Source: Rhineura floridana (taxonomy: Eukaryota; Chordata; Lepidosauria; Squamata; Rhineuridae). From it: a stretch of DNA of 64,000 bases. The notes beneath the pieces were generated by a model. That model searched no databases. It had not been told where the DNA came from and worked only from the letters and a program-made list of their open reading frames with translations. A program made the translations under genes and the position numbers. Location of the stretch: assembly GCF_030035675.1 (NCBI RefSeq), contig NC_084481.1, positions 233,398,927-233,462,926 of the forward strand. The letters run 5' to 3'. Position 1 is the first letter of the stretch, and each line of letters starts with the position of its first letter. Below are positions 1 through 9,959 of this stretch, piece by piece.

Positions 1-828
1 ATATTTACAGTTATCAAAATACAGGGGCATCACACACCCCAATTTCTGTCATCATGGGAAGAGGGAGGTATAGCCATGGGGAAGTGATGAGCTACCGTAG
101 AAGACAAGGGCAAGGCTATCTATACCTTGTTTCTTGCTCTCACTCCTCCCATGGACGGGCTCCTGGTTGCTCCTCTGCTGTGCCCACTGACCTGTCTGTG
201 CTGTTGTTTAACGCCAGATCAATACACAGTAAGACCACTCTCATCCATGATTTGATCGTGGATGAGGGTGCTGATTTGGTATGTATTACTGAGACCTGGG
301 TGGGTGAACTGGGGGGAGTTGATCTGACCCAGCTTTGCCCACCTGGATACTCGGTGCAACACCAGCACAGGCTGCAGGGATGGAGGGCGAGGAGTAGCTT
401 AGTCCACAGAATTTCCATCTCTATCACCAGGAAACCACTCAGTCTCGGAGCTGACTGTGAGGGCCTGCACCTGGTGTCAGGCCAGGAGACAGTAAACTAG
501 GGATGTTGCTGGTGTGCCGTCTACCTTGCTGCCCGGCAGCTTCTCTGATTGAGCTGGTGGAGGCCACTTCTGCTATGGGAGGATTCCCAGAATCATAGTC
601 CTGGGTGATTTCACTGTCCATGCTGAGGCTGCCTCTAGTGTTCCGCTCAGGACTTCAGGGCCTCCATGATGACCATGGGGCTCAAGTTGTCACCAGTCTG
701 ACACAAAGGGCAGGGCACACCCTTGACTTAATTTTTGCTAGTTTTTGCCGGGTTGCAAATACCACGTTTTTAGGGAAGGTGACTGAAAGCAATTGCAGCT
801 ACTCTTGGATGAAACAGATTATCTTGAC

Positions 829-944
829 CAGAGCTTGGAAAAGTTAATTTTTTGAACTACAACTCCCATCAGCCCAATCCAGTGGCCATGCTGGCTGGGG
901 CTGATGGGAGCTGTAGTTCAAAAAAGTAACTTTTCGAAGCTCTG
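829..944. mobile_element. hAT-like palindromic MITE with 8-bp target duplication
   Basis: This 116-bp near-perfect foldback begins CAGAGCTTGGAAAAGTTA and ends with its complement (AAGCTCTG). The exact 8-bp duplication ATCTTGAC flanks it at 821-828 and 945-952. CAG-starting ends and an 8-bp duplication are standard hAT features. It is non-autonomous, with no coding capacity, and sits inside the L2 RT region; the uninterrupted L2 sequence (ATCTTGACCCATCCCA) is visible near 41511. A sister copy is at 3521-3637. Confidence 0.85.
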
Positions 945-2090
945 ATCTTGACCCATTCCATCCCGGGTTCAGACTTGGTTATAGGACTGAATCAACCTTG
1001 GTCACCATGATGGATGGACAAGGGGAGTGCGACCCTGTTATTCTCACTTGATCTCTCAGTGGCTTTTGATACCATTGACCATGGTATCCTTCTGGTCCGG
1101 CTTGGTGAGATGGGTATTGGAGGCACTGTTTTACAGTGGTTCCGATCCTACCTCCAGGATCATTTCCAGATAATAGCATTGGGTGACTGTCTTTCAGCCC
1201 TCTGGCAGTTGTGCTGTGGGGTGCCGCAGGGTACCATCTTGTCCCCCATGCTGTTTAACATCGATATGAAGCCCTTGGGAGAGGTCATCAGGAGATTTGG
1301 GGTGAGGTGTCAGCAGTATGCTGATGATACCCAGCTCTATTTCTCCATAACATCTGAATCAGGAGAGGTCATGCAGGCGCTGGACCGCTGCCTGGACTCG
1401 GTGGTGGGCTGGATGAGGGCCAATAAACTGACTCTGAATCCTAGCAAGACAGAGGCGCTGTGGGTTGGTGGCTCCCAAGTTCAGATCATTGGTCAATTGC
1501 CTGCTTTGGATGGGGTCGTACTCCCCTGAAAGAGCAGGTCTGTAGTCTGGGGGTGCTCCTGGATCCATCTTTGTCGCTAGAGGCCCAGGTGACCTCCGTG
1601 GCTAGGAGTACCTTTTACCAGCTTTGGCTGGTAAGACAGCTGCAGCCGTTTCTGGACCAGGATAGTCTGCCCACTGTTGTCCATGCACTGGTAACCTCCA
1701 GCCTGGATTACTGTAATGGGCGCTACGTGGGGCTGCCCTTCAGGTTGGTTTGGAAGCTAGTGCAAAATGCGGCGATGTGCTACTGTTCACTGGGGCAGGG
1801 TATCACCAACATGTCACCCCACTGCTGAAAGAATTGCACTGGCTGCCCATTAGCTACTGGGCCAAATTTAATGTTCTGGTTTTGGTGTGCAAAGCCCTAT
1901 ACAGCTTGGGACCAGGATACCCGAAAGACTGTGTTACCCCTTATATACCCAGTCGATCACTGCGCTCTGCAGGTGAGGGCCTCCTGCAGATACCATCTTA
2001 TCAGGAGGTCCGTTCTGCACAACATAGGAAGCGGACCTTTAGTATAGTGGCACCTACCCTTTGGAATTCCCTCCCCTTAAATATTAGACA

Positions 2091-2250
2091 GAGCCAGTGT
2101 GGTGTAGTGGTTAAGGTGTTGGACTACGACCTGGGAGACCAGGGTTCGAATCCCCACATAGCCATGAAGCAGTCACTGCCTCTCAGCCTCATGAAAACCC
2201 TATTCATAGGGTAGCCATAAGTCAGAATCAACTTGAAGGCAGTACATTTT
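2091..2250 (+). mobile_element. Sauria-type tRNA SINE with BovB-like tail
   Basis: The tRNA-like head has an A box (GTGGTGTAGTGGTTAAGG) and a B box (GGTTCGAATCCC). The tail ends in AGTCAGAATCAACTTGAAGG, matching the BovB LINE 3' end found elsewhere in the window, which would explain its mobilisation. TTAAATATTAGA at 2077-2088 is repeated at 2251-2262, a clean target duplication inside the L2. The middle of the SINE is shortened relative to the copies at 52275-52590. Confidence 0.9.
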
Positions 2251-2877
2251 TTAAATATTAGATAGGCACCATCTCTGTTATCTTTTCACCGCCTACTGAA
2301 GACCTTTCTCTTTCAACAAGCCTTTTAAGTAGAGACCTTATCCCAGTCTGCGTTTGTGCTGGAATTGCTTTTTAAGATTTTTTTCCTTTGGCGATCTTTT
2401 TAGGATGCTTTGTTTTAATAAGCTTTTAAAGATATTTTGTTTTAATATGTTCTAAAGTTGTTTGTTTTTAAGATGTTTTAAATGTTTTTGGTGGGGTTTT
2501 TTTTCCCCCATCCTGGGCTCCTTCTAGGAGGAACGGCGGGATATAAATTTAATAAATAAATAATAAATACACCCTCGCGTCCATTACAACAGCTGTCTCT
2601 GCACTTTAGGTATTTCAGAACTGGCTTTGTCTTTATTTATGAAATAGAGGTCAACCCATCTCTAGGTGGTGCTGTTTCCACTGTAGTGATGTTGTCACCC
2701 AAAATGCTGCAGCAGTTACTCTTGGAAAAGGAGGATTCAAAGCGCTCACTTTGGCACAACTCTCAGTAAATGCAATGTCAGCACCAAGAAAAGGAAAGGG
2801 GGGGGGAGAACCACGCCCAACCCTCTCAGTCGCGGAGAAATAACTGAATGGACAGTTTTTACAGCAATGCAGTCCGT

Positions 2878-2984
2878 GCTACCTTCTTCAACCTGGTGCT
2901 CTGCAGATGCTTTGGACTACAACTCCCATCAGCCCCGGTCAGTCCAGCCAGACCTAGCAGAGCCATTCTTATGTTCTTATGTTT
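2878..2984. mobile_element. hAT-like foldback fragment joined to a CR1 tail scrap
   Basis: One arm of the common foldback family (CAACCTGGTGCTCTGCAGA, then TTTGGACTACAACTCCCATC) runs to about 2930. Near 2966-2984 there is a TTCTTATG repeat of the CR1 3' terminus type. Both are fragments. The surrounding 2571-3090 is otherwise unrecognised. Confidence 0.5.
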
Positions 2985-3094
2985 ATCAACCTCCATACTG
3001 TTCTCTGCTTGGGAAAAGGTGAAGTGGATTTTCAACATATTTCCCTTGAAATGCTTATTTACCTAGTTTTGGCGGGCGTGTTTGTTTGCTTCTT

Positions 3095-3296
3095 TAAGAA
3101 CATAGGAAGCTGCCTTTACTGAGCTGGACTTGTCCATCTTATTTGGTCCATCTTAGATCAGGATTGTAAACTGGCAGCTGTCCAGGTTTCAGGCAAGGGA
3201 TATCTCTAGCCCTAACTGAAGATGCTATCGGGGATGGAATCTGCAGCCTTCTGCACCCCAGACAGGTGCTCCACCAGTGCATCATGGCCCCTTCCC
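3095..3296 (-). mobile_element. tRNA-derived SINE with CR1-like tail
   Basis: On the minus strand this has a degraded tRNA-like head, the body (CTGGACAGCTGCCAGTTTAC) and a tail reading AAAGGCAGCTTCCTATGTTC, like the CR1 3' end. Related copies are at 3297-3488, 10915-11232, 13285-13500, 15716-15900, 43048-43430 and 45318-45512. I do not know the formal family name. Confidence 0.65.
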
Positions 3297-3488
3297 TATA
3301 CAAGCTGCCTTATACCGAGCGAGGCCCTTGGTCTATCTAGCTTAGTATTGTCTACACTGACTGGCAGCGGCTCTCCAGGGCTCAGACAGGGAGTCTCTCC
3401 CTGCCCAGCCTGGAGATGCCATTGGGGATTGAACTTGGCACCCTCTGCAGGAAAGGCAGATGGTCTAACCACTGAGCCCTGTCCCCTC
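3297..3488 (-). mobile_element. tRNA-derived SINE with CR1-like tail
   Basis: A second copy of the same family lies directly next to the previous one in the same orientation. The head is GGGCTCAGTGGTTAGACCAT and the body matches GCCGCTGCCAGTCAGTGTAG. The pair may be two insertions or one insertion into the tail of the other. Confidence 0.7.
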
Positions 3489-3520
3489 CTTTCCCTTTTA
3501 TTATTTCACTGCAGCGTGGC

Positions 3521-3637
3521 CAGAGCTTGGAAAAATTACTTTTCTTGAACTACAACTCCAATCAGCCCCAGCCAGCATGGCCACTGGATTGGGCTGATGG
3601 GAGTTGTAGTTCAAAAAAGTAACTTTTCCAAGCTTTG
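3521..3637. mobile_element. hAT-like palindromic MITE (second copy)
   Basis: A 117-bp foldback starting CAGAGCTTGGAAAAATTACT and ending with the complement, of the same family as 829-944. Flanking 8-mers (AGCGTGGC and AACCTGGC) match at 6 of 8 positions, consistent with an old, decayed target duplication. Confidence 0.75.
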
Positions 3638-4266
3638 AACCTGGCTGGCAAGACTATCACCCAGGCACTTCCAGCATGTTGTCTAGCAGGGAAATGTTGT
3701 GACAGTTGAGCCAGGAAATGTTTCCTGAAGAGGGGACAGTCCAAGGCCTTTGAATACGTGCCCAAACAACCATCTGCAGGACTGAATACCGTTCGTGTTG
3801 TGCGCTCAGTTCATCGGCTTGATATGCTGTATAAAGAGAGGTAGTTCTGCCTAAGCAGACCAGTCGCCAGCATTATCTACTGTTAAGCACACCCCAGTGA
3901 GGGGCCCCTGAGCATAACTTGGGCTTGTTCCCCTTAGAATGAAGGCTGACAGCGTTTTCGGCGAGGTGATGTTTACTATTTATCGATTTGCATCATTGTA
4001 TCTCCTGCCCTTTAGCCAAAAAGGCTCTCCTAGAAGCTCACAGTCTAAAACGACATGGCACATAAGAACATAAGAAGAGCCTGCTGGATCAGGCCAGTGG
4101 CCCATCTAGTCCAGCATCCTGTTCTCACAGTGGCCAACCAGGTGCCTGGGGGAAGCCCGCAAGCAGGACCCGAGTGCAAGAACACTCTCCCCTCCTGAGG
4201 CTTCCGGCAACTGGTTTTCAGAAGCATGCTGCCTCTGACTAGGGTGGCAGAGCACAGCCATCACGG

Positions 4267-6689
4267 CTAGTAGCCATTGATAGCCCTGTCCTCCATGAAT
4301 TTGTCTAATCTTCTTTTAAAGCCGTCCAAGCTGGTGGCCATTACTGCGTCTTGTGGGAGCAAATTCCATAGTTTAACTATGCGCTGAGTAAAGAAGTACT
4401 TCCTTTTGTGTGTCCTGAATCTTCCAACATTCAGCTTCTTTGAATGTCCACGAGTTCTAGTATTATGAGAGAGGGAGAAGAACTTTTCTCTATCCACTTT
4501 CTCAATGCCATGCATAATTTTATACACTTCTATCATGTCTCCTCTGACCCGCCTTTTCTCTAAACTAAAAAGCCCCAAATGCTGCAACCTTTCCTCGTAA
4601 GGGAGTCGCTCCATCCCCTTGATCATTCTGGTTGCCCTCTTCTGAACCTTTTCCAACTCTAGAATATCCTTTTTGAGATGAGGCGACCAGAACTGTACAC
4701 AGTATTCCAAATGCGGCCGCACCATAGATTTATACAATGGCATTATGATATCGGCTGTTTTATTTTCAATACCTTTCCTAATTATCGCTAGCATGGAATT
4801 TGCCTTTTTCACAGCTGCCGCACACTGGGTCGACATTTTCATCGTGCTGTCCACTACAACCCCGAGGTCTCTCTCCTGGTCGGTCACCGCCAGTTCAGAC
4901 CACATGAGCGTATATGTGAAATTCAGATTTTTTGCTCCAATATGCATAATTTTACACTTGTTTATATTGAATTGCATTTGCCATTTTTCTGCCCATTCAC
5001 TCAGTTTGGAGAGGTCTTTTTGGAGCTCTTCGCAATCCCTTTTTGTTTTAACAACCCTGAACAATTTAGTGTCATCAGCAAACTTGGCCACTTCACTGCT
5101 CACTCCTAATTCTAGGTCATTAATGAACAAGTTGAAAAGTACAGGTCCCAATACCGATCCTTGAGGGACTCCACTTTCTACAGCCCTCCATTGGGAGAAC
5201 TGTCCGTTTATTCCTACTCTCTGCTTTCTGCTTCTTAACCAATTCCTTATCCACAAGAGGACCTCTCCTCTTATTCCATGACTGCTAAGCTTCCTCAGAA
5301 GCCTTTGGTGAGGTACCTTGTCAAACGCTTTTTGAAAGTCTAAGTACACTATGTCCACTGGATCACCTCTATCTATATGCTTGTTGACACTCTCAAAGAA
5401 TTCTAATAGGTTACTGAGACAGGACTTTCCCTTGCAGAAGCCATGCTGGCTCTGCTTCAGCAAGGCTTGTTCTTCTATGTGCTTAGTTAATCTAGTTTTA
5501 ATAATACTTTCTACCAGTTTTCCAGGGACAGAAGTTAAGCTAACTGGCCTGTAATTTCCGGGATCCCCTCTGGATCCCTTTTTGAAGATTGGCGTTACAT
5601 TTGCCACTTTCCAGTCCTCAGGCACGGAGGAGGACCCAAGGGACAAGTTACATATTTTAGTTAGCAGATCAGCAATTTCACATTTGAGTTCTTTGAGAAC
5701 TCTCTGGTGGATGCCATCCGGGCCCGGTGATTTGTCAGTTTTTATATTGTCCATTAAACTTAGAACTTCCTCTCTCGTTACCACTGTTGGTCTCAGTTCC
5801 TCAGAATCCCTTCCTGCAAATGTTAGTTCAGGTTCAGGGATCTGCCCTATATCTTCCACTGTGAAGACAGATGCAAAGAATTCATTTAGCTTCTCTGCAA
5901 TCTCCTTATCGTTCTTTAGTACACCTTTGACTCCCTTATCATCCAAAGGTCCAATTGTCTCCCTAGATGGTCTCCTGCTTTGAATGTATTTATAGAATTT
6001 TTTGTTGTTGGTTTTGATGTTCTTAGCAATGTGCTCCTCAAATTCTTTTTTAGCATCCCTTATTGTCTTCTTGCATTTCTTTTGCCAGAGTTTGTGTTCT
6101 TTTTTATTTTCTTCATTTGGACAAGACTTCCATTTTTTGAAGGAAGACTTTTTGCCTCTAAGAGCTTCCTTGACTTTGCTCGTTAACCATGCTGGCATCT
6201 TCTTGGCCCTGGCGGTACCTTTTCTGATCTGCGGTATGCACTCCAGTTGAGCTTCTAATATAGTGTTTTTAAACAACTTCCAAGCATTTTCGAGTGATGT
6301 GACCCTCTGGACTTTGTTTTTCAGCTTTCTTTTTACCAATCCCCTCATTTTTGTGACGTTTCCTCTTTTGAAGTCAAATGTGACCGTGTTGGATTTTCTT
6401 GGCAATTGGCCAGTTACATGTATGTTTAATTTAATAGCACTGTGGTCACTGCTCCCAATCGGTTCAACAACACTTACATCTCGCACCAGGTCCCGGTCCC
6501 CACTGAGGATTAAGTCCAGGGTTGCCATCCCTCTGGTCGGTTCCATGACCAACTGGTCTAGGGAATAGTCATTTAGAATATCTAGAAACTTTGCTTCTTT
6601 GTCATGACTGGAACACATATGCAGCCAGTCTATGTCTGGGTAGTTGAAGTCACCCATTACTACCACATTTCCTAGTTTGGATGCTTCCT
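4267..6689 (-). CDS. CR1 ORF2, C-terminal part: end of endonuclease, reverse transcriptase, C-terminal region
   Basis: This reading frame of about 800 codons starts at the L2 junction with EEASKLGNVVVMGDFNYPD, part of the AP endonuclease. Next come DLILSGDRDLV and SDHSAIKLN, the endonuclease SDH motif. The reverse transcriptase follows with SPGPDGIHQRVLKEL, NYRPVSLTSVPGKLVE, QHGFCKGKSCLSNL, VYLDFQKAFDKVPH, GVPQGSVLGPVLFNL and the catalytic KFADDTKLF. The C-terminal region has MYKSMVRPHLEYC-like and RATRMIKGMERLPYEERL motifs and ends DRAINGY. No stop interrupts it over 2.4 kb. The protein would reverse transcribe CR1 RNA at nicked target DNA, but the N-terminal endonuclease is separated by the L2. 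Confidence 0.9.
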
Positions 6690-7108
6690 CAATTTTATTT
6701 TATTATTTTATTTATTATTTCAATTTATATACCGCCCTTAGCAGAATAGCTCTCAGGGTGGTGAACAAACAAGATAAAATACAATATATCATAATAAAAA
6801 TCATAAAAACATATACAAATAAACAACAAAAAACACTACAAAAACACAATACGACAAAAATTAAAAATACGGATTAAAAGATTAAAATGGTTAAGAAAAT
6901 TAAAATGCCTGGGAGCATAAAAAGGTCTTTACCTGGCGCCGAAAAGATAAAAGTGTAGGTGCCAGGCGTACCTCTTCGGGGAGGCTGTTCCACAACTCAG
7001 GGGCCACCACAGAAAAGGCCCTAGATCTAGTAACCACCCTCCGGGCTTCCCGATGGGTTGGTACCCGGAGGAGGGCCTTAGATTCTGAACGAAGTGAATG
7101 GGTAGGTT
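6690..7108 (-). mobile_element. 5'-truncated L2 3' end inserted in CR1 ORF2
   Basis: On the minus strand this reads the L2 C-terminus (ALLRVPTHREARRVV, WNSLPEEVRLA), then a 3'UTR with ACCACCCTGAGAGC and GGGCGGTATATAAATTG, and an A/T-rich tail at 6690-6725. It splits the CR1 endonuclease between VERLSR and EEASKLGN and is younger than the CR1. I could not see a clear target duplication. Relatives are at 23503-23998 and 53455-53840. Confidence 0.8.
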
Positions 7109-7109
7109 C

Positions 7110-7595
7110 TTATCGAGAGAGGCGTTCCACAAGGTATCTCATCTCAAGGTCTCCCTGAGCATTTTGATCAGGGGGACGATAGATCGTTCCCAGTATTAAG
7201 TCCCTCCTGGGGCATGGTATCACCACACACAACGATTCTGTGGAGGAGTCTGCCTCTTTTGGGGTTTCGAGCTTGCTGGATTCAATGCCTTCTTTCACGT
7301 ATAGAGTGACTCCGCCACCAATAAGTCCTTCCCTGTCCTTCCGATATAGTTTATATCCAGGGATAACCGTATCGCACTGGTTTTCTCCATTCCACCAGGT
7401 CTCGGTTATGCTCACTATATCAATGCTCTCCTCTAAGACCAAGCACTCCAGTTCTCCCATCTTGGTTCGCAGGCTCCTAGCATTAGCGTACAGGCACTTG
7501 TAAGCAGTGTCTCTCTTCAAGTGTCTTTGGCACTTGTGGTTAGGCCTGTGGTAATTTTGCTCTTCTGAATTTATATCCTGTGCCCCTGCTCTCAC
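7110..7595 (-). CDS. CR1 ORF2, N-terminal part: AP endonuclease
   Basis: The frame reads YKCLYANARSLRTKMGE, then SITETWWNGENQCD, GGGVTLYVKEG and ILGTIYRPPDQN. These are the N-terminal blocks of an apurinic/apyrimidinic-type LINE endonuclease; the Glu of TETWW is the metal-binding residue of the family. The frame stays open upstream beyond 7595 (DEILKGVGLEVGIVRAG) to about 7650, so the true start is uncertain. It ends at the inserted L2 near 7109 and continues beyond it at 6689. Confidence 0.85.
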   Translation of the reverse strand: MRAGAQDINSEEQNYHRPNHKCQRHLKRDTAYKCLYANARSLRTKMGELECLVLEESIDIVSITETWWNGENQCDTVIPGYKLYRKDREGLIGGGVTLYVKEGIESSKLETPKEADSSTESLCVVIPCPRRDLILGTIYRPPDQNAQGDLEMRYLVERLSR

Positions 7596-7714
7596 AATGC
7601 CTACTTCTAGGCCTACCCCTTTTAAAATTTCATCATTTCTTTGGTTTTTATCCCAGGGGGGAGGTTTATTCCGAACCGGACCTTTCTCAGCTCCTGTCGG
7701 GTTTCCCCCCTCAG

Positions 7715-8617
7715 TCAGTTTAAAAGCTGCTCTGCCACCTTTTTAATTTTAAGTGCCAGCAGTCTGGTTCCATTCTGGTTCAAGTGGAGCCCGTCCCTTT
7801 TGTACAGGCCCGGCTTGTCCCAAAATGTTCCCCAGTGCCTAACAAATCCGAACCCTTCCACCCGACACCATCGTCTCATCCACGCATTGAGACTGCGAAG
7901 CTGGGCCTGTCTGGCTGGTCCTGCGCGTGGAACCGGTAGCATTTCAGAGAAAGCCACCTTGGAGGTCCTGGCTTTCAGCATCCTACCTAGCAACCTAAAT
8001 TTTGCTTCCAGGACCTCACGGCTGCATTTCCCCATGTCGTTGGTGCCAACGTGCACCACGACCACTGACTCCTTCCCAGCACTGTCTACCAAACTATCTA
8101 AACGACGGGCGATATCCGCAACCTTCGCACCAGGCAGGCAAAACACCTTGCGGTCTACACGCCCATCACACACCCCACTGTCTATGTTCCTAATGATCGA
8201 ATCACCCACTACAAGGATCCCTCCACCCCCTGGAGATATATCCTCGGCACGAGAGGATAGCTGCTCATCCCCCAAGGAATGGGTCCCTTCTAAGGGATCG
8301 TTTCCCTCTTCCTCAGCTGGATGCTCTCCTTCCCCGAGACCATCGTTCTCCATGATAGCAGGAGAGCTATCATCGCTGCAGTGGGACACAGCTATAACGT
8401 CCCTGAAGGCCTCCTCCACACACCTCTCTGCCTCTCTCAGCTTTTCCAGGTCCGCCACCTTGGCCTCAAGGAAATGAAGTCGTTCCCGGAGAGCCAGGAG
8501 CTCATTGCACCGAGAGCACACCCACGACTTCTGTCCAACAGGCAGATAGTCGTACATGCTGCAGGCGGTGCAAAACACTGGAAAGCCCCCACACCCCTGT
8601 TGGCTTCTTACCTGCAT
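7715..8617 (-). CDS. CR1 ORF1: zinc-finger-like, coiled coil and SGNH esterase-like domain
   Basis: This intact 300-residue frame starts at ATG. Residues 16-37 hold Cys16-x2-Cys19 and Cys34-x2-Cys37, a zinc-finger-like unit. Residues about 40-75 are heptad-rich (LRERLHFLEAKVADLEKL), a likely coiled coil. Residues 134-300 are an SGNH-hydrolase fold: GDS at 138-140, GTND at 191-194 and DGLHLN at 275-280 with Asp275 and His278 as the expected catalytic pair. CR1-group ORF1 proteins are known to carry such esterase domains and act as RNA-binding partners of ORF2. All catalytic residues I would expect are present. It ends AEQLLN, 65 bp or so before the open frame of ORF2. Confidence 0.88.
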   Translation of the reverse strand: MQVRSQQGCGGFPVFCTACSMYDYLPVGQKSWVCSRCNELLALRERLHFLEAKVADLEKLREAERCVEEAFRDVIAVSHCSDDSSPAIMENDGLGEGEHPAEEEGNDPLEGTHSLGDEQLSSRAEDISPGGGGILVVGDSIIRNIDSGVCDGRVDRKVFCLPGAKVADIARRLDSLVDSAGKESVVVVHVGTNDMGKCSREVLEAKFRLLGRMLKARTSKVAFSEMLPVPRAGPARQAQLRSLNAWMRRWCRVEGFGFVRHWGTFWDKPGLYKRDGLHLNQNGTRLLALKIKKVAEQLLN

Positions 8618-8713
8618 AGTTTTGTTTAAGGTTTATTACGTCAATGGCTTGGAGACTGCGGTTTAGTTGAGGTCAGGGAACAGACGGGCAGAGTGGGGGG
8701 CCCTGGCCTCCTC

Positions 8714-8830
8714 GCCCTGCTGCCAAACTCGCCTTGACGCTTTGTCAGCTGGGGCCTTAACGCTTCGTCAGCTGGGGCTCCCTCTAGCTCGTGGAGCAGG
8801 CTCCCTTGCTAGGGTGCTCTGACTTTATAT
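8714..8830 (-). repeat. CR1 5'-region repeat unit, copy nearest ORF1
   Basis: A 117-bp block (from GCCCTGCTGCC to GACTTTATAT) recurs at 9421-9537 with few differences. Inside each copy a 23-bp motif containing TTGACGCTTTGTCAGCTGGG is itself repeated. The start-to-start distance is 707 bp, so the 5' region appears to be tandem, the second unit being cut off at 9537. Confidence 0.8.
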
Positions 8831-9420
8831 GTGTGGCTGGTTCCTCCTAGCTACTGCTGCCAGCCAATGATGTGTTACTTGAGGCTGATGGCTATCAGCT
8901 GGGGCTTAACTCTTTAGTATTCTCTCAGGCTTCCTTCCTTCCTGAGCGAGGGGCGGGGCTGTTTAAGCTTTTGGCTGCTTTTAATCTAAGCAAGGGGCTG
9001 CGCCTTCCAGGCAAGTCTTTTGTGTTTGTTGTTTTCCCACCTAGAACAGCCTGACCTTTCTGTAACCTAGGGAAACAGAGCTTGTGGTTGTGTTTCAGGA
9101 AGGCTGAAGCTGCCCTTTTTAGCAAGGACTGAGCTGACTCTCTCCCTGTATGTGTCGGTGGAGTTTCCTTTTCCCCCTTCTCTCCGACTGGAATTTAGCC
9201 TTGTTTACAGTGTCCCCTGAAGCTTTCCTGCTAGGGTGGTGTTGAAAACTAGCTTTCTATGGGCTTCCTTCTCCTAGGATCTGTCTCTTAAGATATAGGT
9301 TCTTTCAGGATTTGGCTCCTAGCTCAGGGTGACCTTGGGCTGCCCTTATTAGTTATTTCTCTGAGCTGTTTTACTTCAATTTAATTAATGGAATAAATGG
9401 GAGCTACTTACCCTCTTTTC

Positions 9421-9537
9421 GCTCTGCTGCTTAACTCGCCTTGACGCTTTGTCAGCTGGGGCCTTGACGCTTCGTCAGCTGGGGCTCCCTCTAGCTCGTG
9501 GAGCAGGCTCCCTCGCTAGGGTGCTCTGACTTTATAT
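9421..9537 (-). repeat. CR1 5'-region repeat unit, distal copy
   Basis: This is the distal copy of the 117-bp block, with the same internal doubling of the TTGACGCTTTGTCAGCTGGG motif. It probably marks the 5' truncation point of the LINE. Similarity is by eye: I count about five or six differences. Confidence 0.8.
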
Positions 9538-9540
9538 CAG

Positions 9541-9958
9541 GGTAGAGACACACTTACTATTGTGCTGGTTCTTTTCTCAAAAACTGAGGCACACGACACT
9601 GGTCAAACTGTACCCTTTTTACTCTTCAGTCCTTGTTGGATCAGCTCCAGTGCATTTTTTTTTTTAAATTTAGCTTTGGGGAGGTTTCGAAACTGATTGG
9701 TAGATTAACCCCTTTGTCTTCCAGGTGTGGCCAATGGAAACGCTTTGCTGCAGGCTCAGGCAGAGACAGTGATTGGCCCAACACTTTGCTGTGGGCAGCC
9801 CTGAAAGGTCTGAAGACAGCAGTGGGGAAGGGAGGTGTGGCCAGCAGGGGGCAGCGTCAATTCAAAACGCAGCCAGAAAAAACATTATGGCTGCTTCTCA
9901 AGCTTTTTCAAGTGTGCTCACAGCCTCATTCTGGCTAGATTCACCTGTTCCTTCCCTT
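9541..9958. other. Unassigned intergenic stretch
   Basis: No reading frame or repeat family recognised. It holds a CTCF-like motif at 9838-9856. Nothing else is supported. Confidence 0.4.
9838..9856 (+). promoter_or_regulatory. CTCF-like binding motif
   Basis: TGGCCAGCAGGGGGCAGCG closely fits the vertebrate CTCF core (CCASYAGRKGGCRS), with all core positions matched by eye. It is in forward orientation, about 20 kb downstream of the FERMT2 3' end. Binding is inference; single motif hits are common. Confidence 0.45.
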
Positions 9959-9959
9959 T

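Larger units (their letters stand above)
150..2570 (+). mobile_element. L2-clade LINE, internally deleted, with two nested insertions
   Basis: An apurinic-endonuclease-like N-terminus (LLFNARSIHSKTTLI, then CITETWVGELGGVDL) is followed by a reverse transcriptase with [20 protein letters not shown] and YADDTQLY (around 1060-1350). The C-terminal part follows to about 2095, then an A/T-rich 3'UTR ending in GGCGGGATATAAATTT and an AATAA-type tail. Compared with the related copy at 39238-42790, about 1.2 kb between the endonuclease and RT parts is missing near 760-770. The frame is broken several times, so it is inactive. A hAT MITE (829-944) and a Sauria SINE (2091-2250) lie inside it and are therefore younger. 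Confidence 0.85.
4060..9537 (-). mobile_element. Near full-length CR1 LINE, interrupted by an L2
   Basis: Read on the minus strand the element has a 5' region (9537 to 8618) with an internal 117-bp repeat, ORF1 (8617-7715), ORF2 split by an L2 (7595-7110 and 6689-4267), a 3'UTR and a terminal TTCTTATG-type repeat at about 4060-4075. This order matches CR1-group LINEs, and most genomic copies are strongly 5'-truncated, so one of this length is uncommon. Long undisrupted reading frames point to recent insertion. The 3'UTR is shared with copies at 9960, 16361-16798, 17975, 22228, 27186 and 63371. ORF2 is physically interrupted, so this copy cannot be autonomous now. Confidence 0.85.

Noticed and set aside
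2101-2160. tRNA-like sequence with A and B boxes (also at 13797, 14140, 52275, 43052)
   Set aside because: These are SINE heads: they continue into SINE bodies and tails and have target duplications, so they are not tRNA genes.
7641-8477. 278-codon plus-strand frame
   Set aside because: Antisense shadow of CR1 ORF1, which has the conserved catalytic motifs on the minus strand.
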